From: Porticoccus sp041395745 | GTDB lineage: Bacteria > Pseudomonadota > Gammaproteobacteria > Pseudomonadales > Porticoccaceae | DNA: 64,000 bases | Assembly (NCBI GenBank): GCA_041395745.1 | Contig: JAWKZV010000001.1 | Coordinates: 124,001-188,000 of the forward strand | Direction of reading: 5' to 3' | Shown: positions 32,341-40,984 of the stretch, piece by piece | Position numbering within the stretch: the stretch's first letter is position 1 | Layout of the letters: each line of letters starts with the position of its first letter | Translations under genes and position numbers: made by a program | The notes under the pieces: model-generated | What the model was told of the DNA's origin: nothing | Seen by the model: only the letters and a program-made list of their open reading frames with translations | Database searches by the model: none

Positions 32341-34781
32341 CGCAAACCCCCTGTTATCACTGTGGCCTGCCGGTTCCTCCGGATACCGACTTCATCCTCG
32401 AGATAGACGGGCAGTCGCGCCCCATGTGTTGCCCGGGTTGCCTGGCAGTGGCTACGGCCATTTGCGACGGCGGCCTGGCCCGGTTTTACCAGTATCGTAC
32501 CAAGCGCTCCGAGCGGCCCGATGAAATCCGCCCGGACCTTCTGGCTGCCTACGATCTGCCGGATGTACAGAATGACTACCTGGAAAAACTGGAAGATGGC
32601 AATTATCAGGTCCAGTTGCTGATTGGCGGTATCAGCTGCAGCGCCTGTGCCTGGCTGATAGAAAAACACCTCAAAAAACTGCCGGGTATTGTCGAGGTGC
32701 GGGTCAATGTCACCAGCCACCGGGCTATGGTCAGCTGGAATCCGGCCCAACTGAAACTCAGTCAAGTGCTGGGGGCTTTGCTGGATATCGGTTACGACCC
32801 GCGTCCTGTTACCGATGAGGCCGTGCGACATCTGCGGCAGAAGGAAAACAACCGCTTTTTACAGCGGCTGGGCATTGCCGGGCTGGGTATGATGCAGGCA
32901 GGCATGGTGGCTGTGGGCCTGTATGCCGGGGCATTCAGCGATATCGAGCCAGTCTGGGAAAATTACCTGCGCTGGGTCAGCCTGATCATTGCCTTGCCGG
33001 TGGTGACGTTCTCTGCGTACCCGTTTTATCGGGGTGCCTGGCGCAGTCTCAGCCAATTGCACTTGTCCATGGACGTACCGGTATCCCTGGCAATCATTCT
33101 GGCGTTCTCGGCCAGCTGCTGGGCGACGGTCACACGCACTGGCGAGGTGTATTTCGATTCCGTTTCCATGTTCACTTTCTTCCTGCTGGTAGGGCGTTAT
33201 CTGGAGATGCGCGTACGCCACCGCAATGACATGCAAGCGGAGGCTTTGGGGCAGCTGCTGCCGGTGACGGCCTGTCGCATTGGCGATGAGGGAGACGTAA
33301 CGGTGCCGGTCAAGGCACTGCTACCCGGCGACAGAATCCGTGTGGCTGCCGGGGATACGATCCCCTGCGACGGAGAGATAGAACTGGGCGTCAGCAGTGT
33401 GGTGGAAGCCGTGCTGACCGGCGAGCAGATGCCGGTGGGCAAAGGGCCTGGCGATCTGGTCAGCGCCGGGACCATTAACAGCGAAAACCCTTTGGTGATA
33501 TCTGTCAGTGCTGTGGGTGGCAATACCCGCCTGTCAGCCATCCTGCGGCTAGTGGAAAAGGCCCGCAGCGAGAAACCGCTTCAGGTGGCGCTGGCGGACC
33601 GGATCGCGGGTTACTTTGTCGGCGCCGTACTACTGATTGCGGCCGGCGTCGGTGCCTGGTGGTGGCAACACCAGCCCCACGAGGCACTCTGGGTCGTGCT
33701 GTCGGTGTTGGTGGTGACCTGCCCCTGTGCGTTGTCACTGGCCACCCCGGCCGCCATTGCCGTTGCCACCGGGGAGTTGCGCCGACGGGGTTTCCTTGTC
33801 AGTCGCGGACAGGTACTGGAAGTGTTGTCCACCGCCAACCAACTGGTGTTCGACAAGACCGGAACACTGACCCTGGGCAATATGAGCATTGCAGCTGTCC
33901 TCCCGTTGTCAGGACATTCTGAGCAGGAATTGCTGGGGCTGGCTGCCGCACTTGAAGCGGGCTCCCGTCACCCCATTGCCCGGGCGTTTGCCGGTGTCAC
34001 TGCGAGGCGGGATGTGGAGCGGGTAGAGCAGCAGGTGGGTGCGGGTATTTCCGCCATTATTGGCAAACAGCGCTACGTCATCGGTCAGCCCGGCTATGTA
34101 ACGCAGTTGCTGGAGGTTCCGCTCCCGCCGTTACCGGATACGGAGCCAGGGCAATTGCCGCTGCTGCTGGCAGGGGGAGGAGTGGCGCTTGCCTGGATTA
34201 TCCTCCAGGACCAGTTACGCCCCGGCGCCCGCGAAGCTGTCGCCGACCTTCAGCAGCAGGATGTTGAGGTGGTTCTGCTCAGTGGCGACCGTGAGGCCGC
34301 TGTGGCCGAGATGGCGGCCAAGCTGGGTATCCGGGAGCAGAAGGGAGCCCTGACACCACAACAGAAACTGGAGTGGGTCAACGCCCGACAACAGCAAGGG
34401 AAAAGGGTCATCATGGTTGGGGACGGTATTAACGACGTTCCTGTCCTCAGCGGTGCGGATGCTTCCGTGGCCCTGGGGGATGCCACCGACTTTGCCCGTA
34501 TCCACGCTGACAGTATTCTGTTGTCAGGCAATCTTCAGACCCTGCCGGAAGCCATCAGCCTGGCGCGCCGCACTCGCAATGTTATCCGTCAGAACATCGC
34601 CTGGGCGCTGCTCTATAATCTGCTGGCGTTGCCGCTGGCGGCAAGCGGTCTGATTCCCCCCTGGGCGGCAGCGATTGGCATGTCGGCCAGTTCGCTACTG
34701 GTGGTAGTCAATGCATTGCGACTGGGGCGAGCCAGGGAGATTCAGGCAGTCTGGGTGGCAGAACCCTGCGCTTCTACTTGA
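32337..34781 (+). CDS. ccoI: Copper-translocating P-type ATPase for cbb3 assembly
   Basis: An 814-residue P1B ATPase. An N-terminal Cys-rich segment (CYHCGLPVP; MCCPGC) is followed by an HMA domain with GGISCSACAWLI, the transport motif CPCALSLATPAA, the phosphorylation site DKTGTLT, and the hinge GDGINDVPVLSGADASVALG. It exports Cu(I) to the periplasm for insertion into CcoN. The ATG at 32337 overlaps the fixH stop. Confidence 0.96.
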   Translation: MTQTPCYHCGLPVPPDTDFILEIDGQSRPMCCPGCLAVATAICDGGLARFYQYRTKRSERPDEIRPDLLAAYDLPDVQNDYLEKLEDGNYQVQLLIGGISCSACAWLIEKHLKKLPGIVEVRVNVTSHRAMVSWNPAQLKLSQVLGALLDIGYDPRPVTDEAVRHLRQKENNRFLQRLGIAGLGMMQAGMVAVGLYAGAFSDIEPVWENYLRWVSLIIALPVVTFSAYPFYRGAWRSLSQLHLSMDVPVSLAIILAFSASCWATVTRTGEVYFDSVSMFTFFLLVGRYLEMRVRHRNDMQAEALGQLLPVTACRIGDEGDVTVPVKALLPGDRIRVAAGDTIPCDGEIELGVSSVVEAVLTGEQMPVGKGPGDLVSAGTINSENPLVISVSAVGGNTRLSAILRLVEKARSEKPLQVALADRIAGYFVGAVLLIAAGVGAWWWQHQPHEALWVVLSVLVVTCPCALSLATPAAIAVATGELRRRGFLVSRGQVLEVLSTANQLVFDKTGTLTLGNMSIAAVLPLSGHSEQELLGLAAALEAGSRHPIARAFAGVTARRDVERVEQQVGAGISAIIGKQRYVIGQPGYVTQLLEVPLPPLPDTEPGQLPLLLAGGGVALAWIILQDQLRPGAREAVADLQQQDVEVVLLSGDREAAVAEMAAKLGIREQKGALTPQQKLEWVNARQQQGKRVIMVGDGINDVPVLSGADASVALGDATDFARIHADSILLSGNLQTLPEAISLARRTRNVIRQNIAWALLYNLLALPLAASGLIPPWAAAIGMSASSLLVVVNALRLGRAREIQAVWVAEPCAST

Positions 34782-34817
34782 ATGTTTTTCTAAATAAAAG
34801 CCATAGGTGACTGAATT

Positions 34818-35045
34818 ATGGCAAGTTTGTATCTTCTTATTCCGGTGTCTCTGATCTTCTGTGCGCTGGCTGTGTGGATTTTTTTCTGGGCCGTCAATAA
34901 CGGTCAATACGACGATCTCGAAGGCGAGGCTGACCGTATCCTGTTCGAGGATGATGAGGATATTCCATCTGCAAAGGCTTCCGATTCCATGTCCCCTGGT
35001 ACCAAAAGCGATGGCCAGCAACAAGAGCAGCATAAGGAACAGTAG
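34818..35045 (+). CDS. ccoS: cbb3 oxidase maturation protein CcoS
   Basis: A 75-residue protein with one N-terminal helix (SLYLLIPVSLIFCALAVWIFFWAV), then NNGQYDDLEGEADRILFEDD, the standard CcoS signature. It is required for cofactor insertion in homologous systems. It lies 36 nt after ccoI and 2 nt before the next gene. Confidence 0.95.
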   Translation: MASLYLLIPVSLIFCALAVWIFFWAVNNGQYDDLEGEADRILFEDDEDIPSAKASDSMSPGTKSDGQQQEQHKEQ

Positions 35046-35047
35046 CC

Positions 35048-35791
35048 ATGGGTGATGTACAGGGAATGTCTGTATTGGCCATGTTTGTCATCGGGTTGAT
35101 GGGTGCGGGTCACTGCGTCGGGATGTGCGGCGGTATTGTTGCGGCGCTGGGTTTTGCCACTGACAAGGAGACTAACCGCTGGCCGATCCTGCTCAGTTAC
35201 AACCTGGGCCGGATAACCTCCTATGCCATTGCCGGAGCTCTGGTAGGGCTGTTGGGGCTGTTTGGTCGGGAATTCCTCTCCCTGGGGCCCTGGCTGCGCG
35301 CTTTCGCAGGGGTGCTCCTGATACTGATGGGATCGTATCTGGCTGACTGGTGGCGGCTGCTCACCTGGCTGGAGCGGGGCGGACAGTATCTCTGGCGCCG
35401 GATCCAGCCACTGGGCAAGGGGCTGTTTCAGGTGCGCAGCGCGGGCCGGGGCTTCCTTTTTGGCATGATCTGGGGATGGCTCCCCTGTGGACTGGTGTAC
35501 TCTGCACTGGCCTACGCCGCTGCCACCGCTGAGCCACTGTCAGGGGCTATGGCCATGGCTGCCTTTGGGCTTGGCACATTGCCTGCGATGGTCGCGGGCG
35601 GAGTATTTTCCACACAGTTCAAGCAGTGGTTACAGGGCAGGGTGCTGAGGGCTGCCATGGCTCTTGTGCTGATTCTGTTTGGCGCCTGGACCCTCTGGAG
35701 TGCCCTGGCGCACGCTCATCATCACCCGACCGACTCCCCGGCCACCGAGGCCGGCTCCGACGCCCAGATGCACCAGCATATGCACCATTGA
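35048..35791 (+). CDS. Sulfite exporter TauE/SafE-like membrane protein (CcoH/UreH-like)
   Basis: A 247-residue protein with about six helices. MGAGHCVGMCGGI near the N-terminus and LPCGLVYSALAYA in the middle are typical of the cbb3-linked TauE/SafE subfamily and hold Cys/His residues suited to metal transfer. A His-rich tail (HAHHHPTD...HQHMHH) could bind copper. It is the last gene of the ccoGHIS group; a role in copper handling for the oxidase is inferred. Confidence 0.85.
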   Translation: MGDVQGMSVLAMFVIGLMGAGHCVGMCGGIVAALGFATDKETNRWPILLSYNLGRITSYAIAGALVGLLGLFGREFLSLGPWLRAFAGVLLILMGSYLADWWRLLTWLERGGQYLWRRIQPLGKGLFQVRSAGRGFLFGMIWGWLPCGLVYSALAYAAATAEPLSGAMAMAAFGLGTLPAMVAGGVFSTQFKQWLQGRVLRAAMALVLILFGAWTLWSALAHAHHHPTDSPATEAGSDAQMHQHMHH

Positions 35792-35822
35792 TCCTGTGAA
35801 TCAGGATTTATGCTTCCCTTAG

Positions 35823-35836
35823 TTGACTTTGATCAA
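35823..35836. promoter_or_regulatory. FNR/ANR-like box upstream of the Yip1-family gene
   Basis: TTGACTTTGATCAA fits TTGAT-N4-ATCAA with one mismatch, 116 bp before the ATG at 35952, giving oxygen-responsive control of the next gene. Confidence 0.6.
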
Positions 35837-35951
35837 GTCATGCGTTTGACTTCAGAAGTATAAAAACTGATACCAACGGGTTAAAAAGCAGTACCGCAGT
35901 TCCCGGCGTCAGTTTTTAAGTCAATAACACAATTACAAAAACGGGGATGTT

Positions 35952-36551
35952 ATGTTAGGTCACATTGTTGGGTTGCTTTACGATCCACAGTCAGAGTGGA
36001 AGAAAATTGGTGCATTGTCCGAGGAAACACTCAAACGGATGAGCATCTACTTCATTTTCTTGGGGCTGTTGCCGGCTATAGGTTTCTATATCGGTACTAC
36101 CCAGTTCGGTTGGACAATTCTCGGTGACGAACCAGTACGCATTACGGAAGGCAGTGCCATTCCTCTGGTGGTGCTGTTCTACTTTGCCCTGATGGGAGCG
36201 CTGATCTTCATCGGCTGGATGATTGGCTGGATGTCTAAGACCTACAATGCCGACACCAACTCCTTCAAAGGCTTCGTTTTCATGGGCCTTTGCTGCACAC
36301 CGGTATTCCTGGCAGGCGTTTTTGCGGTTTACCCTATCTGGTGGCTCGATCTGCTGCTGGCTACAGCGGCATGCAGCTACGCGATCCGCCTGATGTATCT
36401 GGGTATCCCGGATGTGATGCACGTGCCGGAAGACCAGGGCTTCCTCTATGCCAGCGCAGTGTTTGCGATGGCCCTGGTATACGTGGTGGTCGTGCTGGTT
36501 GCAACCGTACTACTCTGGGAGTACGTGGCAGCGCCGGTATTCACCAACTAG
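35952..36551 (+). CDS. Yip1-family inner-membrane protein
   Basis: A 199-residue protein with five hydrophobic helices. The N-terminal HIVGLLYDPQSEWKKI is the usual opening of bacterial Yip1/YohC-like proteins. Function is unknown. It has its own promoter region with an FNR/ANR-like box, and a strong terminator follows, so it is probably monocistronic and oxygen-regulated. Confidence 0.8.
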   Translation: MLGHIVGLLYDPQSEWKKIGALSEETLKRMSIYFIFLGLLPAIGFYIGTTQFGWTILGDEPVRITEGSAIPLVVLFYFALMGALIFIGWMIGWMSKTYNADTNSFKGFVFMGLCCTPVFLAGVFAVYPIWWLDLLLATAACSYAIRLMYLGIPDVMHVPEDQGFLYASAVFAMALVYVVVVLVATVLLWEYVAAPVFTN

Positions 36552-36565
36552 GGCATATTCCTCAT

Positions 36566-36594
36566 AAAAAAGCCGGGCATTGCCCGGCTTTTCT
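36566..36594. terminator. Rho-independent terminator
   Basis: AAAAAAGCCGGGC/GCCCGGCTTTT form a 7-bp GC stem with an ATT loop, 15 nt after the Yip1-family stop codon. Confidence 0.92.
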
Positions 36595-36709
36595 GTTTGT
36601 GAGGTGAAGGTTTCATGGGGCCGGGTTGTCGGCTTTTTTGGAATTCTGTTTTGGATTATTTTGTCACAGGAGAATAAAACCACTGTGGCCTGAGCAAGCG
36701 AGGTATTAC

Positions 36710-37093
36710 ATGCGTCTTCTACACACCATGTTGCGAGTTGGTAACCTGGATAGGTCCATCGCGTTCTATACGGAAGTTCTGGGCATGCAATTGCTGAGGC
36801 GCAAGGATTATCCCGATGGCCGTTTCACCCTGGCTTTCCTGGGCTATGGCTCAGAATCCGAGAATACAGTGCTGGAGCTGACGCACAACTGGGATACCGA
36901 ACACTATGAACTGGGGGAGGGTTACGGCCATATCGCTATTGGCGTGGACGACGTTTATGCCGCCTGTGACCGCATCAGTGAATCAGGCGGCAAGGTAATC
37001 CGCGAGCCCGGTCCCATGAAACACGGGACTACCATTCTGGCGTTTGTGGAGGACCCGGATGGCTACAAGATAGAGCTGCTGTCCGACGACTGA
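36710..37093 (+). CDS. gloA: Lactoylglutathione lyase (glyoxalase I)
   Basis: A 127-residue cytosolic enzyme that turns the methylglyoxal-glutathione adduct into S-lactoylglutathione. Metal ligands are visible as His5 (LLHTMLRV), Glu in VLELTHNW, His in YGHIAIGV and Glu in YKIELLS. GxYxxxR-free, short form as in E. coli. The ATG at 36710 follows GCGAGG; the ORF start at 36626 is not supported. Confidence 0.95.
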   Translation: MRLLHTMLRVGNLDRSIAFYTEVLGMQLLRRKDYPDGRFTLAFLGYGSESENTVLELTHNWDTEHYELGEGYGHIAIGVDDVYAACDRISESGGKVIREPGPMKHGTTILAFVEDPDGYKIELLSDD

Positions 37094-37099
37094 GTACGC

Positions 37100-37837
37100 T
37101 CAGAATTCGTATTCAAGCAGCGCCCGCAGGGTATTGTTGGCGCTGTCTTCATCCAGCCCAAACAGCATGCCGATTTCCCAGTGCAGTTTGCGTCGGATGC
37201 CGGCATTGACGTCGCCCATCAGCACCGGTCCCAGGGCACGGGTGTCCTGGCCGCTGTAGAATTCCACCGCCGGTTCCAGCCAGCGGGACAGCCGGTAGCG
37301 GGCCTGCAGGCCCAGTGTGCTTTCAATCTCGTCGTCGATGTCGGAGCCCCATTCCTGGGAGATGATGAAGTTGGCGGTCCCGCTCCAGCGCCCCCATTCC
37401 TTCTCCGCCAGAATGCCGGTGGAAAATTCCCAGATATCCTCGTCGGATTCCTTTTCTAGTTCAAACAACAGTCCCCAGTCGGCCCAGTATTCTCCCTGCT
37501 CGGTGACCTGCCACTTGGCTTCCAACTCGTAGGCTTCAAGCTCGAAGCTGTTGTCTTCACTCTTTTCGCCAGTCAGGTAGACCTCCCCAAACCAGCGGTC
37601 GCCGAAGGCCCGGCCGTAGGAAAGGCGGTGCAATTGCAGGTTGTCGTCCTGGCCCGGCTGGTCGTCCTGATGAATGGCTCGCCATTCGATTTCCTGCTCC
37701 ATTGCATCGACATAGGGGTGGTAAATCTTGTCAACGGCATTGCCATCCGCGTGGGCGAATCCTGCGAGCAGGAAACTGCCAAGGATGGCGAGTGGCTTGT
37801 GGATCTGTCGTGTCACTGGGCTGAATATCATGGTCAT
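37100..37837 (-). CDS. Outer-membrane beta-barrel-like protein of the FTR1 operon
   Basis: A 245-residue protein of no named family that I can assign. It has a signal peptide (about 12-30, ending AGFAHA), alternating beta-strand pattern with many Trp/Tyr (YWADWGLLFELEKES; WSGTANFIISQEWG) and a C-terminal LRALLEYEF with final Phe, as in outer-membrane barrels. It follows FTR1 by 17 nt and is the last gene of the long minus-strand operon. A role in metal-ion entry or efflux at the outer membrane is inferred only from context. Confidence 0.7.
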   Translation of the reverse strand: MTMIFSPVTRQIHKPLAILGSFLLAGFAHADGNAVDKIYHPYVDAMEQEIEWRAIHQDDQPGQDDNLQLHRLSYGRAFGDRWFGEVYLTGEKSEDNSFELEAYELEAKWQVTEQGEYWADWGLLFELEKESDEDIWEFSTGILAEKEWGRWSGTANFIISQEWGSDIDDEIESTLGLQARYRLSRWLEPAVEFYSGQDTRALGPVLMGDVNAGIRRKLHWEIGMLFGLDEDSANNTLRALLEYEF

Positions 37838-37854
37838 CGATGAGTTGGTGGAAT

Positions 37855-38640
37855 TCAGGTTCTGGTAAGGGCTTGGGTATTGCGCATGTATCCCAGCCAG
37901 GCCAGCAGCATCACCAGCAGGATACCTGTGAGATAGGCGATTCCCTGCAAGAGTGACGGGGTTGCTTCATAGCCTATCAGTGCATACAGCAGGTGGCCCG
38001 GGATGGAGCTTTCCGGCAACAATTTGGAACTGTCCCAGATGGTGCCGGTGGCGGGCAGCCAGTCGGCCTGGGTGAGCAACTGTGTGGCCTGGGCTGACAT
38101 GTTCCCGGCGATCATGGCCAGCAACACGATGCAACAGGTTTTTACCCAGTTTTTGGGTAGGCCCAATAACCCGTAGTAGAGCAATACTCCCACACTGATG
38201 CCGATCCCTGCACCTATGCCCGCGCCGGTCAGGGTGGGGCGGATATGGGGAGGCTGGCTGAGAACGCCTTCGATATAAATGAAAATTTCGGCGCCCTCTC
38301 GGGTCAGCGACAGCACCACACTGAGGGCCATAAACAGAAGTAGCCAGCCGCGCAGCCCCGGTCTGTCCAACAGGTAACAGAAAGAAAACAGTGCCAGACA
38401 GAGGGCGATGCCGTATTGCATGGAGGCATTGACGACCTCCTGTCCAACGTAGTCAAACCATTCCGACACAGCGCCCATGTAGAGGGACAGTACCAGAGCG
38501 CCCAGACAGCCGCCTCCCAGCCCGACAATCATCCAGTAGGGTTTCATGTGATTGACGCGGGTAAATGCTAGCAGCACGCTGACCAGCAATGCCGCTTCGA
38601 GGATTTCCTGGAGAATCAGGACCACCGAGCTCAGAAACAT
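37855..38640 (-). CDS. FTR1-family iron permease
   Basis: A 261-residue, seven-helix protein. The iron-binding motif REGAEIFIY is in the middle helix; the first-helix motif reads QEILEA, with Gln where Arg is usual in REXLE. FTR1 proteins take up iron together with a ferroxidase or an EfeO/cupredoxin partner; here a cupredoxin is encoded directly upstream. The ATG at 38640 has GAGAGG; the longer ORF start runs into the cupredoxin gene. Confidence 0.88.
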   Translation of the reverse strand: MFLSSVVLILQEILEAALLVSVLLAFTRVNHMKPYWMIVGLGGGCLGALVLSLYMGAVSEWFDYVGQEVVNASMQYGIALCLALFSFCYLLDRPGLRGWLLLFMALSVVLSLTREGAEIFIYIEGVLSQPPHIRPTLTGAGIGAGIGISVGVLLYYGLLGLPKNWVKTCCIVLLAMIAGNMSAQATQLLTQADWLPATGTIWDSSKLLPESSIPGHLLYALIGYEATPSLLQGIAYLTGILLVMLLAWLGYMRNTQALTRT

Positions 38641-38659
38641 GGTGCAACTACCTCTCGGT

Positions 38660-38995
38660 TCATGGGGTGACGACGACCTTGCCCTGGGCAGTTTTGGGGT
38701 AGAACTCACCAAAGAAAGGGTATTCCCCGGGTGGCAGGGGACCGATAAAGACCACGCCCTTGCTGTTGCCGGGAATCACCTTTTCCCGGTTCAGTTCATA
38801 ACTCTCGAATTCTTCCGCCGTTGGGTCTTCGTTGATTACCAGCAGCTTGACTTTGGTGTTGGCGGGGATTTCCACGGTTTCGGGAAAAAACAGGTGGTCC
38901 TTGACCCGCAGTTCCACCACCGGGGGGCCTGCCAGTACCGGTTGCAGCCACAGCGCGCAAAGCAGCGTCAGGCTGGTGAGAAAAGTCTTTTTCAT
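38660..38995 (-). CDS. Exported cupredoxin-domain protein (EfeO/FTR1 partner)
   Basis: About 111 residues: a signal peptide (MKKTFLTSLTLLCALWLQPVLA) and a beta-sandwich with KDHLFFPETVEIPANTKVKL, NEDPTAEEFES and GEYPFFGEFYP. The pattern is that of EfeO-type cupredoxins beside FTR1. The classical His-Cys-His-Met copper set is not evident (no Cys in the mature protein), so it may bind iron rather than copper. It starts 4 nt after the sensor kinase stop. Confidence 0.82.
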   Translation of the reverse strand: MKKTFLTSLTLLCALWLQPVLAGPPVVELRVKDHLFFPETVEIPANTKVKLLVINEDPTAEEFESYELNREKVIPGNSKGVVFIGPLPPGEYPFFGEFYPKTAQGKVVVTP

Positions 38996-38999
38996 AGCT

Positions 39000-40319
39000 T
39001 CAGCCATGTTGTTCCACAGCCCCGTTAAACAAAATGATAAATGCCGCCCCGGTATCAAAGCTGGACGGGGCAATGCTCGCCCTGGCGTGATGCAGATCGG
39101 CAATGTGGCGAACAATGGTCAGCCCCAGTCCGCAGCCCTGGGTAGCGGCTACTTCGTGCTTGTTGTTCAGGCGCTGGAAGCGCTCAAACACCTTGCTGTA
39201 GTCCGTGGGCGCAATACCTGGTCCGGAATCCTCCACCTTTAGGCAAACGTAATGACTGACCGGTTCCACGGTCACTCTCACATTGCCCCCTTCAGGCGTG
39301 TACTTGCTGGCGTTGCTGAGCAGGTTTTGCAGCAGGGTGGTAATGGCGAAGGGGTCACCATCTACAAAGCAGTCTTCCCCTACCAGTTCCAGCAATTGTT
39401 GCTTGCGCTCAAAGTCCTCGTGCTGGTTCGCGATCACTTCCTGGGCCAGCTCGAAGAGATTGAGCCGGGTGAAGTTGCGGGAGAATTCCTCCGGGGTGGA
39501 GCGATACAGGGAAAGTAACTGCTCCACCAGATGCTGCATGCGCTCGACCCCTGCTTCCAGCTCGGCAAATGCCCCGTTGCCGGGAGGAATTTCATCCCTG
39601 AGGTTATGTAGCTGTACTTTGAGGGCGCTGATCGGGGTGCGCAGTTCGTGGGCGGCATCGGCTGTAAATCGCTTCTCGCGGTCCAGTGCCGTTCCCAGGC
39701 GGCGCATCAATGCGTTGATGGAGTGGTTGACCTGCTCCAGTTCACTTTTTAAATCGGGGATTTCCACGGGAGTGAGGTCATTGGCCTGCTTGTTTTTCAG
39801 CTGCTCGGAGAGATCCCGCAGGGGTTTCAGGCCGCGGCTGACAATCAGCCAGATCAGCAAGCCGGCCAGTGGAATTCCCAACAGGATCGGCAGTACCGCC
39901 TGGGTAATCACACTTTCTGCCAGCATGTAGCGCAGGTCGGTACGCTCGGCCGCGATCACCCAGTTTTCGTGAACATCGTCGTAGTGGACCAGGGTGCGCC
40001 AGCGGTAGCCATCAAAATTGGCGTGGCCGAATCCGGGGTTTAGGTCGGTGATGGGGGCCTGCAGGGCTGCAGAGGATGCTGCCACCAGTCGATTGTCGTG
40101 CCACACCTGGTAGGCGAGGTTGCCCTGGTGCTCAAGGCGCGGTTGCAGGTGATCGGTATGCAGGTTGGCAATCAGCTCAACGGTCTGCTCCAGTTGGCTG
40201 TCGAACAGCCTTTCCGCTTCATCCAGGCTGGCCCGGTAACCCTGCAACGACGCGACAAAGTTGAACAGGGTGAGCACCGCCAGGGTGGAGGCTATCAGGA
40301 ATAGCCGAATGGAACTCAC
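39000..40319 (-). CDS. Sensor histidine kinase, QseC/PmrB type
   Basis: A 439-residue inner-membrane kinase. It has a helix at the N-terminus (LFLIASTLAVLTLFNFV), a periplasmic sensor of about 130 residues, a second helix (ITQAVLPILLGIPLAGLLIWLI), HAMP, the H-box AAHELRTPISALK, and ATPase motifs (LLSNASKYTP; VEDSGPGIAP; GCGLGLTIV). The GTG at 40319 overlaps the regulator stop (GTGA). Its likely partner is the PmrA-like regulator; the signal is unknown, with metal or envelope stress favoured by context. Confidence 0.93.
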   Translation of the reverse strand: MSSIRLFLIASTLAVLTLFNFVASLQGYRASLDEAERLFDSQLEQTVELIANLHTDHLQPRLEHQGNLAYQVWHDNRLVAASSAALQAPITDLNPGFGHANFDGYRWRTLVHYDDVHENWVIAAERTDLRYMLAESVITQAVLPILLGIPLAGLLIWLIVSRGLKPLRDLSEQLKNKQANDLTPVEIPDLKSELEQVNHSINALMRRLGTALDREKRFTADAAHELRTPISALKVQLHNLRDEIPPGNGAFAELEAGVERMQHLVEQLLSLYRSTPEEFSRNFTRLNLFELAQEVIANQHEDFERKQQLLELVGEDCFVDGDPFAITTLLQNLLSNASKYTPEGGNVRVTVEPVSHYVCLKVEDSGPGIAPTDYSKVFERFQRLNNKHEVAATQGCGLGLTIVRHIADLHHARASIAPSSFDTGAAFIILFNGAVEQHG

Positions 40320-40975
40320 GGCTGGGCGACCTTGTATCCCACACCGCGCACGGTCTTGATGAAGTCGGAGCCCAGCTTTTTCCTGAGGTGATGGATGTGG
40401 ACTTCCAGGGCGTTGCTGCACACTTCCTCACCCCAGCTGTAGAGACGGGCTTCCAGTGTACTGCGGGTCAGGACCTTGCCGGCATTCTCCATCAGGCTCT
40501 TCAACAGCATGTACTCCTTGCGCGACAGATCCTGGGGTTCGTCATTAAAAAACACGGTCTGGCTGGCGGTATCCAGGGATACATCGCCAATACTGATGCG
40601 GGTGGATTTGACGGTGCCTAGGCGCCGCTCAAGAACTCTCAGCCGCGCCAGCAGCTCTGTCATTTCGAAGGGTTTGGCAAGGTAGTCGTCGGCGCCACTG
40701 TCCAGGCCCGCCACCTTGTCATCCACCGAGTCGCGGGCGGTGAGCAGCAGCACTGGCAGGGAAGCCAGCTTGTCACGGATTTTTTGCAGGACTTTCAGGC
40801 CATCCATATCCGGCAGGCCGAGATCGAGAATGATGATGTCCGGCGGCTCGGTAGCCACCACGTGGAGACAGGCGTCGCCAGTTTCCACGTGGTTAACCGA
40901 ATAGCCCTGCTTGCGCAGGGCTGTCTGGAGGCCCTGAGCCAGGGGCCTGTCGTCTTCAACCAGCAATATTTGCAT
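40316..40975 (-). CDS. OmpR-family response regulator, PmrA/QseB-like
   Basis: A 219-residue protein. The receiver domain has acidic pocket EDD (7-9), phospho-acceptor Asp51 (IILDLGLPD) and Lys in LAKPFEM. The winged-helix DNA-binding domain ends LRKKLGSDFIKTVRGVGY. It is translationally coupled to the kinase. A PmrA/QseB-type box lies upstream of the operon's first gene at 46878-46894, suggesting autoregulation. Confidence 0.94.
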   Translation of the reverse strand: MQILLVEDDRPLAQGLQTALRKQGYSVNHVETGDACLHVVATEPPDIIILDLGLPDMDGLKVLQKIRDKLASLPVLLLTARDSVDDKVAGLDSGADDYLAKPFEMTELLARLRVLERRLGTVKSTRISIGDVSLDTASQTVFFNDEPQDLSRKEYMLLKSLMENAGKVLTRSTLEARLYSWGEEVCSNALEVHIHHLRKKLGSDFIKTVRGVGYKVAQP

Positions 40976-40984
40976 CGACCGTGG

